From assembly GCA_023662835.1 (NCBI GenBank), contig JAMPII010000013.1, positions 1 to 45,822 of the forward strand: 45,822 bases of DNA, in the 5' to 3' direction. The stretch is from Muribaculaceae bacterium (GTDB lineage Bacteria > Bacteroidota > Bacteroidia > Bacteroidales > Muribaculaceae). Both the position numbers and the translations under genes were made by a program. The notes beneath the pieces were generated by a model, which saw only the letters and a list, made by a program, of their open reading frames with translations, was not told the origin of the DNA and searched no databases. Positions 26,876-35,903 of this stretch are shown piece by piece; within the stretch, counting starts at the first letter, position 1; each line of letters opens with the position of its first letter.

Positions 26876-27217
26876 ATGACGGAATTTTTAGCGGCCTATT
26901 CACTTACAGGGCTTGCGATAGGATTGTGCACATTCCTTATAATAGGATTGTGCCATCCTATTGTTATAAAAAGTGAGTATTATTTCGGTGTTAAATGCTG
27001 GTGGGCGTTTCTGTTGGGTGGAATAGTGTGTATGGTAGGCGCGCTCCGGGTCGAAGATGTGTTCTGGCAGTCGCTGCTGGGAGTGGGTGCATTTTCGTTG
27101 TTTTGGTCGATAAAAGAGATTTTCGAACAGCGTGAGCGAGTGGCTAAGGGATGGTTCCCAAAAAATCCCCGCAGGAAAAGTGTCAACAAGCAATACGGCA
27201 TAATGGAAGAGCCGTGA
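26876..27217 (+). CDS. DUF4491 family small membrane protein
   Basis: 113 residues with three membrane segments (about 8-28, 42-62, 64-84) and a charged cytoplasmic tail (EQRERVAKGWFPKNPRRK). GLCTFLIIGLCHPIVIKSEYYFG and the C-terminal WFPKNPRR fit DUF4491, a family of Bacteroidales and related gut bacteria. Function unknown. It is close to the ABM gene and probably shares its transcript. Confidence 0.8.
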   Translation: MTEFLAAYSLTGLAIGLCTFLIIGLCHPIVIKSEYYFGVKCWWAFLLGGIVCMVGALRVEDVFWQSLLGVGAFSLFWSIKEIFEQRERVAKGWFPKNPRRKSVNKQYGIMEEP

Positions 27218-27269
27218 GACTGAAAATAGAAATTGAAGAAGAAAGGGTGGATTTTCCAAAAATTTTGCG

Positions 27270-27277
27270 TACGTTTG
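27270..27277 (+). promoter_or_regulatory. Candidate -7 box for the DUF4254-GT9-ruvB operon
   Basis: TACGTTTG matches the TAnnTTTG consensus and would place transcription start about 50 bases before the DUF4254 gene, in the only sizeable gap of this stretch. A -33 box is not clear. Confidence 0.4.
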
Positions 27278-27336
27278 TGTTTTAAACGCCCGATAGATGG
27301 CGAGAACATACAAATAATGATTTAGCAATTATATAT

Positions 27337-27954
27337 ATGACTGAAAATTGTACAGCTGCGAATGCCAATGTTGTTTTTGACAACGTTGTGAAGACATATC
27401 ATGTAACCGACAACGTAGACGCTAAGGCCGTCAACCCCTATGAGCCGGGTTCATTCGAACATACGCTGTTTGCTAAATGCTGGATTGATGCGGTGCAGTG
27501 GCATCTGGAAGATATAATCCGCGACCCGGAAATTGATCCGGTAGCCGCATTGGCTTTAAAACGCCGTATTGACCGCTCAAACCAGGACCGTACCGACATG
27601 GTTGAGGAGATAGACACATTCTTCCGCAATAAATATCAGAACGTTGCAGTGGCTGCCGACGCAACAATCAACACAGAAAGTCCGGCATGGGCATTCGACC
27701 GCTTATCGATTCTGGCACTGAAGATATATCATATGTTGGCGGAAACCCAGCGCGACGACGCGACGGCGGAGCATAAGGCTCGCTGCCAGGCCAAGCTGAA
27801 TACTTTGCTTGAACAACGCGTTGATTTGACAACAGCTATCGATCAGCTATTGGACGACATAGCCGCCGGGCGCAAGTATATGAAGGTTTACCGTCAGATG
27901 AAGATGTACAACGACACAGACACCAATCCGGTTCTGTATGGACAAAAGCATTGA
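27337..27954 (+). CDS. DUF4254 domain-containing protein
   Basis: 205 residues, soluble and helical. The features NPYEPGSFEHTLFAKCWIDAVQWHLEDIIRDPEIDP, RIDRSNQDRTDMVEEID and AWAFDRLSILALKIYHM fit DUF4254 of Bacteroidetes. The family is found beside GT9 glycosyltransferases, as here, so a role in lipopolysaccharide assembly is plausible but unproven. Its end overlaps the GT9 start by 17 bp. Confidence 0.85.
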   Translation: MTENCTAANANVVFDNVVKTYHVTDNVDAKAVNPYEPGSFEHTLFAKCWIDAVQWHLEDIIRDPEIDPVAALALKRRIDRSNQDRTDMVEEIDTFFRNKYQNVAVAADATINTESPAWAFDRLSILALKIYHMLAETQRDDATAEHKARCQAKLNTLLEQRVDLTTAIDQLLDDIAAGRKYMKVYRQMKMYNDTDTNPVLYGQKH

Positions 27955-29011
27955 AAAACCTCGAAATGTACTGGTGACGCGTTTCTCGGCTTTGGGAGAC
28001 GTGGCGATGACTGTGCCGGTCATGTACTCCGTTTGTCGTAGCAACCCGGAAACTAACTTTGTGTTTGTCACAAAAAAGGCTATGCAGAGCCTTTTTGTTA
28101 ATGCGCCGCAGAATTTAACTGTGGTTGGCGTTGATTTGAAAACCGACTACAAAGGTACGCGCGGGCTGTGGCAGATGTTCAAGGATTTGCGAGAAAAATA
28201 CGATATTGATGCCGTTGCCGACCTTCATGGCGTTTTGCGCACATATGCAATCGGGATAATGGCTCGTTTGAAGGGGGTAAGGTACTGCTCGATACGCAAA
28301 GGCCGCAAGGGAAAACGCGCGCTGACGCGAAAGCACAACAAGGTTATGTTGCCGCTACTGTCGTCGCGTGCTCGCTATAGAGAGGTGTTTTTCCGCTTGG
28401 GGCTAGCGGTTGAATATAATTTCCGCAGCCTGTATGGCGATAAAGAAGCGCCATACGACACATTTGCCTACATCACAGCAGCCAAGCAGCCCGGAGAAAA
28501 ATGGATCGGAGTGGCGCCATTCGCACGCCATAGCGGGAAGATTTATCCAACGGAGCTGATGCAACAGGTTGTTGGCCAGTTAGCTTCTCGTAGCGGGGTG
28601 AAAATATTCCTTTTCGGCGCGGGCGACCGGGAGCGTGACATACTGGCCGGTTGGGCTAATCAGCACAAGAATGTTATCTCGCTCGCCGACCGGCGACATG
28701 GTTTTCCAACGGAGCTGGCGCTGATGAGCCATCTCGACGTTATGCTCACCATGGACTCCGGCAATATGCATCTGGCATCTCTGGTAGGAGTTCGTGTTGT
28801 TAGCATATGGGGAGCTACGCATCCATATTGTGGTTTCAAAGGTTTCCGCCAATTGGATACGGATATTATTCAGTTGCCGATGCCGTGCCGTCCGTGCTCG
28901 GTGTTTGGCAACAAGCCATGCTCGCGCGGCGATTATTACTGTCTGCGTGGAATCCCGCCCAAGATGGTGGTTGAAAAGGTATTGACAAATGACAGACCCA
29001 AACGAATTTGA
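27938..29011 (+). CDS. Glycosyltransferase family 9 (heptosyltransferase-like)
   Basis: 357 residues with the two-lobed GT-B fold of ADP-heptose:LPS transferases. N-terminal [23 protein letters not shown] and C-terminal [30 protein letters not shown] are diagnostic for GT9. The tail has four cysteines ([19 protein letters not shown]), a common feature of the family. It should transfer a sugar to the lipopolysaccharide core or a related glycan. It overlaps DUF4254 by 17 bp and ruvB by 23 bp, so all three are translated in a coupled way. Confidence 0.92.
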   Translation: MDKSIEKPRNVLVTRFSALGDVAMTVPVMYSVCRSNPETNFVFVTKKAMQSLFVNAPQNLTVVGVDLKTDYKGTRGLWQMFKDLREKYDIDAVADLHGVLRTYAIGIMARLKGVRYCSIRKGRKGKRALTRKHNKVMLPLLSSRARYREVFFRLGLAVEYNFRSLYGDKEAPYDTFAYITAAKQPGEKWIGVAPFARHSGKIYPTELMQQVVGQLASRSGVKIFLFGAGDRERDILAGWANQHKNVISLADRRHGFPTELALMSHLDVMLTMDSGNMHLASLVGVRVVSIWGATHPYCGFKGFRQLDTDIIQLPMPCRPCSVFGNKPCSRGDYYCLRGIPPKMVVEKVLTNDRPKRI

Positions 29012-30029
29012 CATACGCAATTGCGGAATGCAGCCCGGTTTGAGTAGCGAAAAGGATATCGAGCGGGCATTGCGCCCGTCGGCTTTCGATGCTTTTGCCG
29101 GACAGCCTCAGGTTGTTGAAAATTTGAAGATATTTGTTGCCGCGGCGAAAATGCGCGGCGAGTCGCTCGACCATGTTCTGTTCAACGGGCCTCCCGGTCT
29201 TGGCAAAACAACGTTGTCGCAGATTGTGGCCAATGAACTTGGTGTAGGCTTCAAAATTACATCGGGTCCGGTACTAGACAAACCGGGCGACCTGGCCGGC
29301 ATACTTACGTCGCTGGAGGAAAACGATGTGCTGTTTATCGACGAGATTCACCGGTTAAGCCCGATAGTTGAGGAATACCTGTATTCGGCGATGGAGGACT
29401 ATCGAATCGATATAATGATTGACAAGGGCCCTGGAGCACGGTCGGTTCAGTTGAGTTTGTCGCCATTCACTCTGATCGGGGCTACAACGCGTAGCGGATT
29501 GCTGACTGCACCCTTGCGCGCACGTTTTGGAATTAACTGCCATCTGGAATATTACGATCACGACGTGTTGCAGAACATTGTTATGCGCTCGGCATCGCTG
29601 CTGAATGTGAAATGTACGGCAGATGCAGCCCGTGAAATCGCATTGCGTTCGCGCGGCACACCCCGTATAGCTAACGCGCTGCTTCGCCGCGTACGCGATT
29701 TTGCCCAGGTTAAGGGTCGTGGCATAATCGAACCGGAAATTGCACGTTATGCCCTCGAGGCTCTTAATATCGACAGATACGGGCTCGACCAGATTGACCA
29801 TAAAATTCTTACAACGGTTATAACCAAATTCAAGGGAGGTCCGGTTGGGCTTACTACTATCGCAACGGCTCTGGGCGAGGATCCGGGTACGATAGAGGAA
29901 GTGTACGAACCTTTTCTTATAAAGGAGGGTTTTATTAAACGAACACCCCGTGGACGAATGGTTACGGATTTGGCTTACATACACCTTGGACACAGTGTTG
30001 AGGAACGCGGTCCGGGAAGCTTGTTCTAA
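28989..30029 (+). CDS. ruvB: Holliday junction branch migration helicase RuvB
   Basis: 346-residue AAA+ motor that drives branch migration with RuvA. Walker A is GPPGLGKTT, Walker [10 protein letters not shown], the sensor I region [10 protein letters not shown] with the arginine finger in PLRARFG, and the C-terminal winged helix carries [16 protein letters not shown]. Length and motifs are standard. RuvA and RuvC are not nearby. The 23-bp overlap with a glycosyltransferase gene is unusual for a recombination gene, though loose operons of this kind are common in Bacteroidetes. Confidence 0.98.
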   Translation: MTDPNEFDIRNCGMQPGLSSEKDIERALRPSAFDAFAGQPQVVENLKIFVAAAKMRGESLDHVLFNGPPGLGKTTLSQIVANELGVGFKITSGPVLDKPGDLAGILTSLEENDVLFIDEIHRLSPIVEEYLYSAMEDYRIDIMIDKGPGARSVQLSLSPFTLIGATTRSGLLTAPLRARFGINCHLEYYDHDVLQNIVMRSASLLNVKCTADAAREIALRSRGTPRIANALLRRVRDFAQVKGRGIIEPEIARYALEALNIDRYGLDQIDHKILTTVITKFKGGPVGLTTIATALGEDPGTIEEVYEPFLIKEGFIKRTPRGRMVTDLAYIHLGHSVEERGPGSLF

Positions 30030-30085
30030 CCGTAGTAAGCTCACGTTTCAACTCGAGGGATCGCTCCCCTCATAAACCGATACAA

Positions 30086-31573
30086 ATGGCTGGAATAAAA
30101 TCACTTGCAAAAGATACCGCCGTTTATGGTGTCAGTTCCATAGTGGGCCGATTCCTAAACTGGTGTCTGGTACCGCTATATACTAATGTTTTCTCGTCAG
30201 AGCAGTATGGTATAGTGACATACCTGTATGCTATCGTGGCTCTGGCGATGATTGTGTTAACCTATGGTATGGAAACCGGATTTTTCCGTTTTGCCAATCA
30301 TGAACGCTACAACGACTCAAATGAGGTTTATTCAACATCGCTTACATCGCTTGGATTCACATCAACGCTATTTTTCGCGCTGATATTGATTTTTCTTACG
30401 CCAGTCAGCCGCGCACTTGATTGCGCCGACCACCCCAGCTATGTTTGGATGATGGCTTTGGCTGTGGCGATCGACGCATATTCGGCCATTCCATTTGCAT
30501 ATTTGCGTTTTAAGAACCGAGCCATGCGTTTCGCTACATTGAAGTTGATAAACATTGGCATAAACATTGGCTTGAACCTGTTCTTCATCCTGCTGTGTCC
30601 ATGGTTGATGAAGGTTGCGCCGCAAACAATCGACTGGTTCTTCGTTGACGGATATGGTATAGGCTATATCTTTTTGGCAAATCTTCTGGCATCGATAATC
30701 ACGCTGGCGATGCTGTTGCCCGACACGGTGCGCGTGGCGCTGCGTTTCAATTTTGGATTGCTCAAAGAGATGTTGCGCTATTCTTTCCCGCTGCTGATTC
30801 TGGGTATCGCCGGCATAATGAACCAGACAATTGATAAACTTCTGCTGCCGGAATTGGTTGCTGACAAAGCGGAGGGTATGGCTCAACTGGGTATATATGG
30901 AGCTAACTATAAGATAGCGATCATAATGGTTATGTTCCTTCAGGCATTTCGTTTTGCTTATGAGCCCTTTATTTTTTCGCAAAACCGGAATAAAGGGGTT
31001 GAGAAGGTACAGTCGTATGCCGATGCGATGAAATATTTTTTCATTTTCGCGCTGATAATTTTTCTTGGTGTGATGTTCTATCTGCCTATATTGCGCTATT
31101 TTATCGCGCCGGCTTATTTCAGCGGGTTGAAGGTAGTTCCGGTAATCATGATTGCTGAGCTTGCGTTCGGTGTGTTTTTCAATCTTTCGTTGTGGTATAA
31201 GCTGACCGACCGCACTATCTGGGGAACGTGGTTTTCCCTCATGGGTTTGGCTATCACCATAGTCGGCAATGTGATTCTGGTGCCGCACATAGGTTATATG
31301 GGTTGTGCATGGGCTGCGTTGGCTTGCTACTTTACGATGGCAGTGGTGTCGTACTTTATTGGCCGTACTCGCTTCCCTATACCTTATCAGACAGGGCGTA
31401 TGGGAGGCTATCTGCTAGTTGCCGGAGTGTTTTACTGGCTTGGTATGATGATCGATACGCCGTGGCTCGCGTTCACGCTGTCGTTGCGTACAATACTTAT
31501 TGTGATTTTTATTGTCGCTGTTGTTTACCGCGAAAATATACGTTTACCAAAATTAAAACGTCGCCATTTATGA
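30086..31573 (+). CDS. Oligosaccharide flippase (Wzx/MATE-like) family protein
   Basis: 495 residues with about 12-14 membrane segments and the family start KSLAKDTAVYGVSSIVGRFLNWCLVPLYTNVFSSEQYG. Such proteins move lipid-linked sugar repeat units across the inner membrane. The gene is the first of a run in which successive genes overlap by 4 bp, and it sits near GT9 and GT4 glycosyltransferases, which fits polysaccharide export. A small GC hairpin (30055-30071) lies in the short leader. Confidence 0.9.
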   Translation: MAGIKSLAKDTAVYGVSSIVGRFLNWCLVPLYTNVFSSEQYGIVTYLYAIVALAMIVLTYGMETGFFRFANHERYNDSNEVYSTSLTSLGFTSTLFFALILIFLTPVSRALDCADHPSYVWMMALAVAIDAYSAIPFAYLRFKNRAMRFATLKLINIGINIGLNLFFILLCPWLMKVAPQTIDWFFVDGYGIGYIFLANLLASIITLAMLLPDTVRVALRFNFGLLKEMLRYSFPLLILGIAGIMNQTIDKLLLPELVADKAEGMAQLGIYGANYKIAIIMVMFLQAFRFAYEPFIFSQNRNKGVEKVQSYADAMKYFFIFALIIFLGVMFYLPILRYFIAPAYFSGLKVVPVIMIAELAFGVFFNLSLWYKLTDRTIWGTWFSLMGLAITIVGNVILVPHIGYMGCAWAALACYFTMAVVSYFIGRTRFPIPYQTGRMGGYLLVAGVFYWLGMMIDTPWLAFTLSLRTILIVIFIVAVVYRENIRLPKLKRRHL

Positions 31574-32958
31574 ATATAGATTTAAACACACTTAAAAACA
31601 AACTGGTAGGCTATTTCGACCTGAGTAACTTCCTGATTCCACAAGAACAGGCCGAGGATGACATCCGCCAGGGAGTTTCATTCCGCGGTACGAACATCAT
31701 AATCCTGATAATAGCAATTTTCATAGCATCGTTGGGGTTGAACACAAACTCGACGGCAGTGATTATCGGCGCTATGTTGATTTCGCCGTTAATGGGACCA
31801 ATTATCGGTATCGGTTTGTCGGTAGGCGTGCAGGATTTCGATCTGCTGAAGCGATCGATGCGCAACCTAATGATGGCTACTGTTTTCTCTGTGGCCACTT
31901 CGTGTGTCTACTTTATGATATCTCCCGTAAACGAGGGTCATAGCGAGCTATTGGCGCGAACTTCTCCAAGTATCTACGATGTTTTTATCGGCTTCTTTGG
32001 TGGCGCGGCCGGAATTTTGGCCGTAGGCAGCCGCTCGAAAGGAAATGTAATTCCCGGCGTAGCTATAGCGACAGCCTTGATGCCGCCATTGTGTACGGTA
32101 GGCTACGGATTGGCAACGTTCCAGCTTAAATACTTTTTTGGTGCGTTGTATTTGTTTTTTATCAACTCGGTGTTCATAGCCTGTGCAACTACCGTCGGTG
32201 TGAAGCTGATGAAGTATAAGGCTCGTGATTTCGCCAACGAAGTGCGTGCGCGTAAGGTTAGGCAAACGTTCACCGTAATTGTTATCCTCACTATGCTTCC
32301 GGCTGTATACTTGACGTATACTATGCTTCGCGAAAGTATATTCCAGACAAACTGCTCGCAATTTGTTGCCGAGCAGATGAACTTCCCCAACACACAGGTG
32401 CTATCGTACAAAAGCTCGCTCAATGGCAACCAGCGGCAACTTACAGTGACGCTTGTTGGACAGGTGCTGCCGGTCGATTCCCTGACAGTTGCCCTCGACG
32501 ATAAGTTGCCGGCCTACCATCTGCAGGGAACCAATCTGCGTATAATTCAGGGTGAAGGCGCTACGTTCGATACGGCCAAGGCCGCTTCGAATATGTTGCG
32601 CGACGTTTACGAGATGAGTCAGACAAAACTGGAGCAACAACAGGTTACAATCGACTCGCTAAGGGCGGTTAATGTGTTTAATGCGCGGAATGATTCGATC
32701 GGTGCGGTACTGGCTCCCGAGCTGAGGGTGCTGTTTCCGCAGATAAAGGAGATAGCTGTTACGCGGGCAATCGTTGCCGACGTTGCCGACACTCATTTGG
32801 ATACAATGCATCTGGCTATAGTACAGTACAACAATAAAATGTCGCAGGCCGAACTTACGCGCTTCAGAAAATATTTGGAAGCCCGTTTGCAGATGCCTTC
32901 GATAACAATAGTGCCGAGCGACATGTTGAGCCGACCCCAAAAAAAAGAGGCGAAATGA
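31570..32958 (+). CDS. DUF389 family membrane protein
   Basis: 462 residues from the ATG at 31570, which overlaps the flippase stop as ATGA; a longer upstream reading frame exists but lies inside the flippase gene and shows no family character. About six to seven membrane segments (residues 40-230) include TNSTAVIIGAMLISPLMGPIIGIGLSVG and GSRSKGNVIPGVAIATALMPPLCTVGYGLA, the DUF389 signature. A long hydrophilic C-terminal domain (about 250-462) follows. Function unknown. It also overlaps the next gene by 4 bp. Confidence 0.9.
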   Translation: MNIDLNTLKNKLVGYFDLSNFLIPQEQAEDDIRQGVSFRGTNIIILIIAIFIASLGLNTNSTAVIIGAMLISPLMGPIIGIGLSVGVQDFDLLKRSMRNLMMATVFSVATSCVYFMISPVNEGHSELLARTSPSIYDVFIGFFGGAAGILAVGSRSKGNVIPGVAIATALMPPLCTVGYGLATFQLKYFFGALYLFFINSVFIACATTVGVKLMKYKARDFANEVRARKVRQTFTVIVILTMLPAVYLTYTMLRESIFQTNCSQFVAEQMNFPNTQVLSYKSSLNGNQRQLTVTLVGQVLPVDSLTVALDDKLPAYHLQGTNLRIIQGEGATFDTAKAASNMLRDVYEMSQTKLEQQQVTIDSLRAVNVFNARNDSIGAVLAPELRVLFPQIKEIAVTRAIVADVADTHLDTMHLAIVQYNNKMSQAELTRFRKYLEARLQMPSITIVPSDMLSRPQKKEAK

Positions 32959-34217
32959 ATGTGCTTATAGTTAATACATCGCAGCGTACAGGAGGAGCCG
33001 CCATAGCAGCTTCGCGCCTGGCAGAGGCCTTGGCCGGAGAAGCGAATGTGACAATGCTCGTGCGCGATAAAGCCGAAGCTGACGGCCGCACGGTAGCCTT
33101 GCCGCCGTCGTGGCGCCATAAAGCGCGGTTCCTGTATGAACGGGGCTTGGTTTGGCTCAGTAATGGCCGCTCACGCAGCAATCTTTTCCAGCTCGACATT
33201 GCTAACGCAGGGGCTGATATAACTACACTTCCTGAATTCAAGAAGGCCGACGTCGTACACCTGCACTGGATTAATCAAGGGATGCTCTCGCTAAAAACAA
33301 TAGGACGGATTATGCGCTCAGGAAAGCCGGTTGTATGGACAATGCACGATATGTGGCCTTTCACCGGGATTTGCCATTACGCAGACGGGTGTCGCCGCTT
33401 CACCACGCAATGTAATAACTGTCCTCAGCTAAACGGTCACGGAAGTCGTGGTGATATATCCTGGCGCACATTCTGCAAGAAAAAACAGATTTATTCTCTT
33501 GCCCCGATGACATTTGTAGGTTGCAGCCGCTGGATTGCCTTGGAGGCGGAAAAGAGTGCTCTTTTAAAAGGACATAAGGTGACAAACATTCCCAACCCTA
33601 TTGACACAGCTTTGTTTGCTCCTATCAAGAAAGAGGAAGCTCGCAAGGCTCTTGGGCTTGATCCGGCTAAGAACTATCTGCTGTTCACAGCCATGAATGT
33701 TGCCGATCCGCGCAAAGGGTTTGATATATTGTGCGAGAGCTTGAACTTGTGGGCTACGAGAAATAGGGCTGAGGCCAAACGTACGGAACTGTTGATTGTT
33801 GGTAAGAACGCATCGCAACTTGCCGGTGTGTTTAAAATGCTGGTTAGGCCAATGGATTATGTTACGGAAACAACCACATTGATAAATATCTACAACGCAG
33901 CAAATGTGTTTATTACCCCATCGCAGCAGGATAATCTGCCGAACACGGTAATGGAAGCGCTGTCGTGCGGAACGCCATGCATAGGATGTAATATCGGTGG
34001 AATTCCGGAGATGATTGAAAACGGAAGCTGCGGAATAGTGGTCGAACCGGGCGGGAATGTAGTGGCAGGTTTTGCTGATGCAGTTGCTCAGGTGCTTCAG
34101 GCTGATGAGAACTGCCGTATGTCGGAAGCAGCCCGCAAAAAGTCGCTGACCTGCTATTCACAAACCGTTGTAGCAAAACAATACCTAAATCTGTATAAAT
34201 CTCTTATAAAATGGTAA
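32955..34217 (+). CDS. Glycosyltransferase family 4-type
   Basis: 420 residues of GT-B fold. The N-terminal acceptor lobe has NTSQRTGGAAIAASRLAEAL and VVWTMHDMWPFTGICHY; the donor lobe has PNPID, the middle block NVADPRKGFDIL and the nucleotide-sugar-binding PSQQDNLPNTVMEALSCGTPCIG. The Cys-rich motif CRRFTTQCNNCP after the HDMWPFTG block is common in Bacteroidetes polysaccharide GT4 enzymes. The sugar is not known. Overlaps the DUF389 gene by 4 bp and the radical SAM gene by 7 bp. Confidence 0.9.
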   Translation: MNVLIVNTSQRTGGAAIAASRLAEALAGEANVTMLVRDKAEADGRTVALPPSWRHKARFLYERGLVWLSNGRSRSNLFQLDIANAGADITTLPEFKKADVVHLHWINQGMLSLKTIGRIMRSGKPVVWTMHDMWPFTGICHYADGCRRFTTQCNNCPQLNGHGSRGDISWRTFCKKKQIYSLAPMTFVGCSRWIALEAEKSALLKGHKVTNIPNPIDTALFAPIKKEEARKALGLDPAKNYLLFTAMNVADPRKGFDILCESLNLWATRNRAEAKRTELLIVGKNASQLAGVFKMLVRPMDYVTETTTLINIYNAANVFITPSQQDNLPNTVMEALSCGTPCIGCNIGGIPEMIENGSCGIVVEPGGNVVAGFADAVAQVLQADENCRMSEAARKKSLTCYSQTVVAKQYLNLYKSLIKW

Positions 34218-34987
34218 CTATATTGTTCCATAGTACAATATTCGGCCCGATACACAGCCGTCGGCTAGGTACATCGCTGGGTGTTAACTTGTCGCCCAAC
34301 GATGGCAAAATATGTTCGTTCGACTGTGTTTACTGCGAAGCCGGATATAATTCTCAGGGTTCCGGTACAAGTGGCTTTCCAACCCGCGAGGATGTTAAGC
34401 GTCAGCTCACAGAGAAACTCGAACAGATGAAGGCGGAGGGAACACAACTGAATGTTATCACATTTTCAGGCAACGGCGAACCCACACTCCATCCCGATTT
34501 CGAAAATATAATATCCGATACGATAGAGGCTCGCAATTTGCATTATCCCGAGGCGAAAGTAAGTGTGCTGTGTAATTCAACTCGCCTGAATGTGCCGCAG
34601 GTAGTCAGGGCACTGCGTCGCGTTGACAACTGCATATTAAAACTAGACTCAGCTCTGACGCCAACTATGCGGCTCATCGATCAGCCTAATTCGCCAGGTT
34701 TCACATGCGAGTATGTCATACCTCAACTTCAGGAGTTTGGCAATAAGTGTATAATACAAACGATGCTGCTGCGCGGAAACCACAATGGGCGGCATATCGA
34801 CAACACAACTGATGATGAGATAGAGGCCCTGGCTGAAGCATACAAGCGTATAGCCCCCAGACAGATAATGCTCTATTCAATTGACCGACCCACGCCGGAA
34901 TCGGATTTGCGGAAGGTTGAGAAAGATGAACTTGAGGCTATTGCCGAGCGCTTTCGCGCTCTGGGCCTGGATGTAACCGTAAGTTGA
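34211..34987 (+). CDS. Radical SAM protein of unknown substrate
   Basis: 258 residues. The start FGPIHSRRLGTSLGVNL and the iron-sulfur motif CSFDCVYC place it in the radical SAM family that includes molybdenum cofactor- and wybutosine-like members; SGNGEPTLHPDF binds SAM and RPTPESDLRKV is near the C-terminus. The family is widespread, but its substrate is not settled. It overlaps the GT4 gene by 7 bp. Confidence 0.88.
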   Translation: MVTILFHSTIFGPIHSRRLGTSLGVNLSPNDGKICSFDCVYCEAGYNSQGSGTSGFPTREDVKRQLTEKLEQMKAEGTQLNVITFSGNGEPTLHPDFENIISDTIEARNLHYPEAKVSVLCNSTRLNVPQVVRALRRVDNCILKLDSALTPTMRLIDQPNSPGFTCEYVIPQLQEFGNKCIIQTMLLRGNHNGRHIDNTTDDEIEALAEAYKRIAPRQIMLYSIDRPTPESDLRKVEKDELEAIAERFRALGLDVTVS

Positions 34988-34988
34988 T

Positions 34989-35903
34989 ATGGAAGGAACG
35001 CATATATTTCCCTCGCCTTTGCACGAAGGAAGCCGCATTGCGTTGTTGTCGCCGGCGTCGATAATAAACCCCGACGTGGCTCGTTCGGCAATCGCGCCTC
35101 TCGAACACCAGGGCTGGAGGCCCTATTTCACTCCTCATGCACTGGGGCAGTCTGGTACATATAGCGGCACTGTTGATGCGCGGCTGTCGGATTTATCGCT
35201 GGCGCTCGACGATAAAGCTACCGATGCAATTATCTGCACGCGAGGTGGATATGGCGCTGTACATATGCTAGAACGTTTTCCAATTGACAAATTTCGCGAG
35301 CAACCCCGCTGGCTCGTCGGTTACTCCGACGTGTCGGCTCTTCATGCACTCCTTTTCCGCGCCGGTATAGCCAGCATTCACGCGCCCATGTGTAAACATA
35401 TCGGAAGCACCGAAGCTACCCTCCCGGCAACAAAGGCTCTGTACGATATTTTGCGAGGTGAGATGCCGTGTTACCAGCTGCCCACCTCTCCGCTATCGAT
35501 TACCGGTGAGGCGAAAGGAAAACTCACAGGAGGCAACCTTGCAGTGCTTCAGGCGCTTATCGGTACGCCATATAATGTAATCGGACTTCCCGACACTATA
35601 CTTTTTGTTGAGGACATAGCCGAACCAATCTACAAAATTGAGCGTATTTTTTACCAACTGCGGTTGTCGGGCGCGCTCAGCCGCATAACCGGGCTTATCA
35701 TAGGTCAGTTCACCGAGTATCGGGCAAGTGCGTCGTATGCCGACATGTACAGCATGTTGCGTCCGCTTGTCGAGGATTTGCCAGTCCCTGTAGTTTTCAA
35801 CTTCCCTGTTGGCCACGTCGAGAACAATCTCCCTCTCATCAGCGGGGCAACTGTTATGCTCTCAGTTACAGCGCAGAATACCATTCTGCAATTCGAACCT
35901 TAG
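34989..35903 (+). CDS. LD-carboxypeptidase (peptidase family S66)
   Basis: 304 residues. Removes the terminal D-alanine from tetrapeptide muropeptides during peptidoglycan recycling. Visible blocks are IALLSPAS, CTRGGYGAVHML, the nucleophile elbow GYSDVSALH, GGNLAVLQALIGTPY, and catalytic Glu in VEDIAEP and His in PVGHVENNLPL. No signal peptide is seen, so it acts in the cytoplasm. It begins one base after the radical SAM gene and ends in a 4-bp overlap with the convergent GHL10 gene. Confidence 0.93.
   Translation: MEGTHIFPSPLHEGSRIALLSPASIINPDVARSAIAPLEHQGWRPYFTPHALGQSGTYSGTVDARLSDLSLALDDKATDAIICTRGGYGAVHMLERFPIDKFREQPRWLVGYSDVSALHALLFRAGIASIHAPMCKHIGSTEATLPATKALYDILRGEMPCYQLPTSPLSITGEAKGKLTGGNLAVLQALIGTPYNVIGLPDTILFVEDIAEPIYKIERIFYQLRLSGALSRITGLIIGQFTEYRASASYADMYSMLRPLVEDLPVPVVFNFPVGHVENNLPLISGATVMLSVTAQNTILQFEP

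Noticed and set aside
30368-31288. 306-residue open frame antisense to the flippase
   Set aside because: Composition is typical of a shadow frame (Gln, His, Arg-rich), with no recognisable domain, and the opposite strand encodes a clear family member.
31228-31569. Long upstream extension of the DUF389 reading frame
   Set aside because: It lies wholly inside the flippase gene in another frame and has no family character; the ATG at 31570 overlapping the flippase stop is the natural start.
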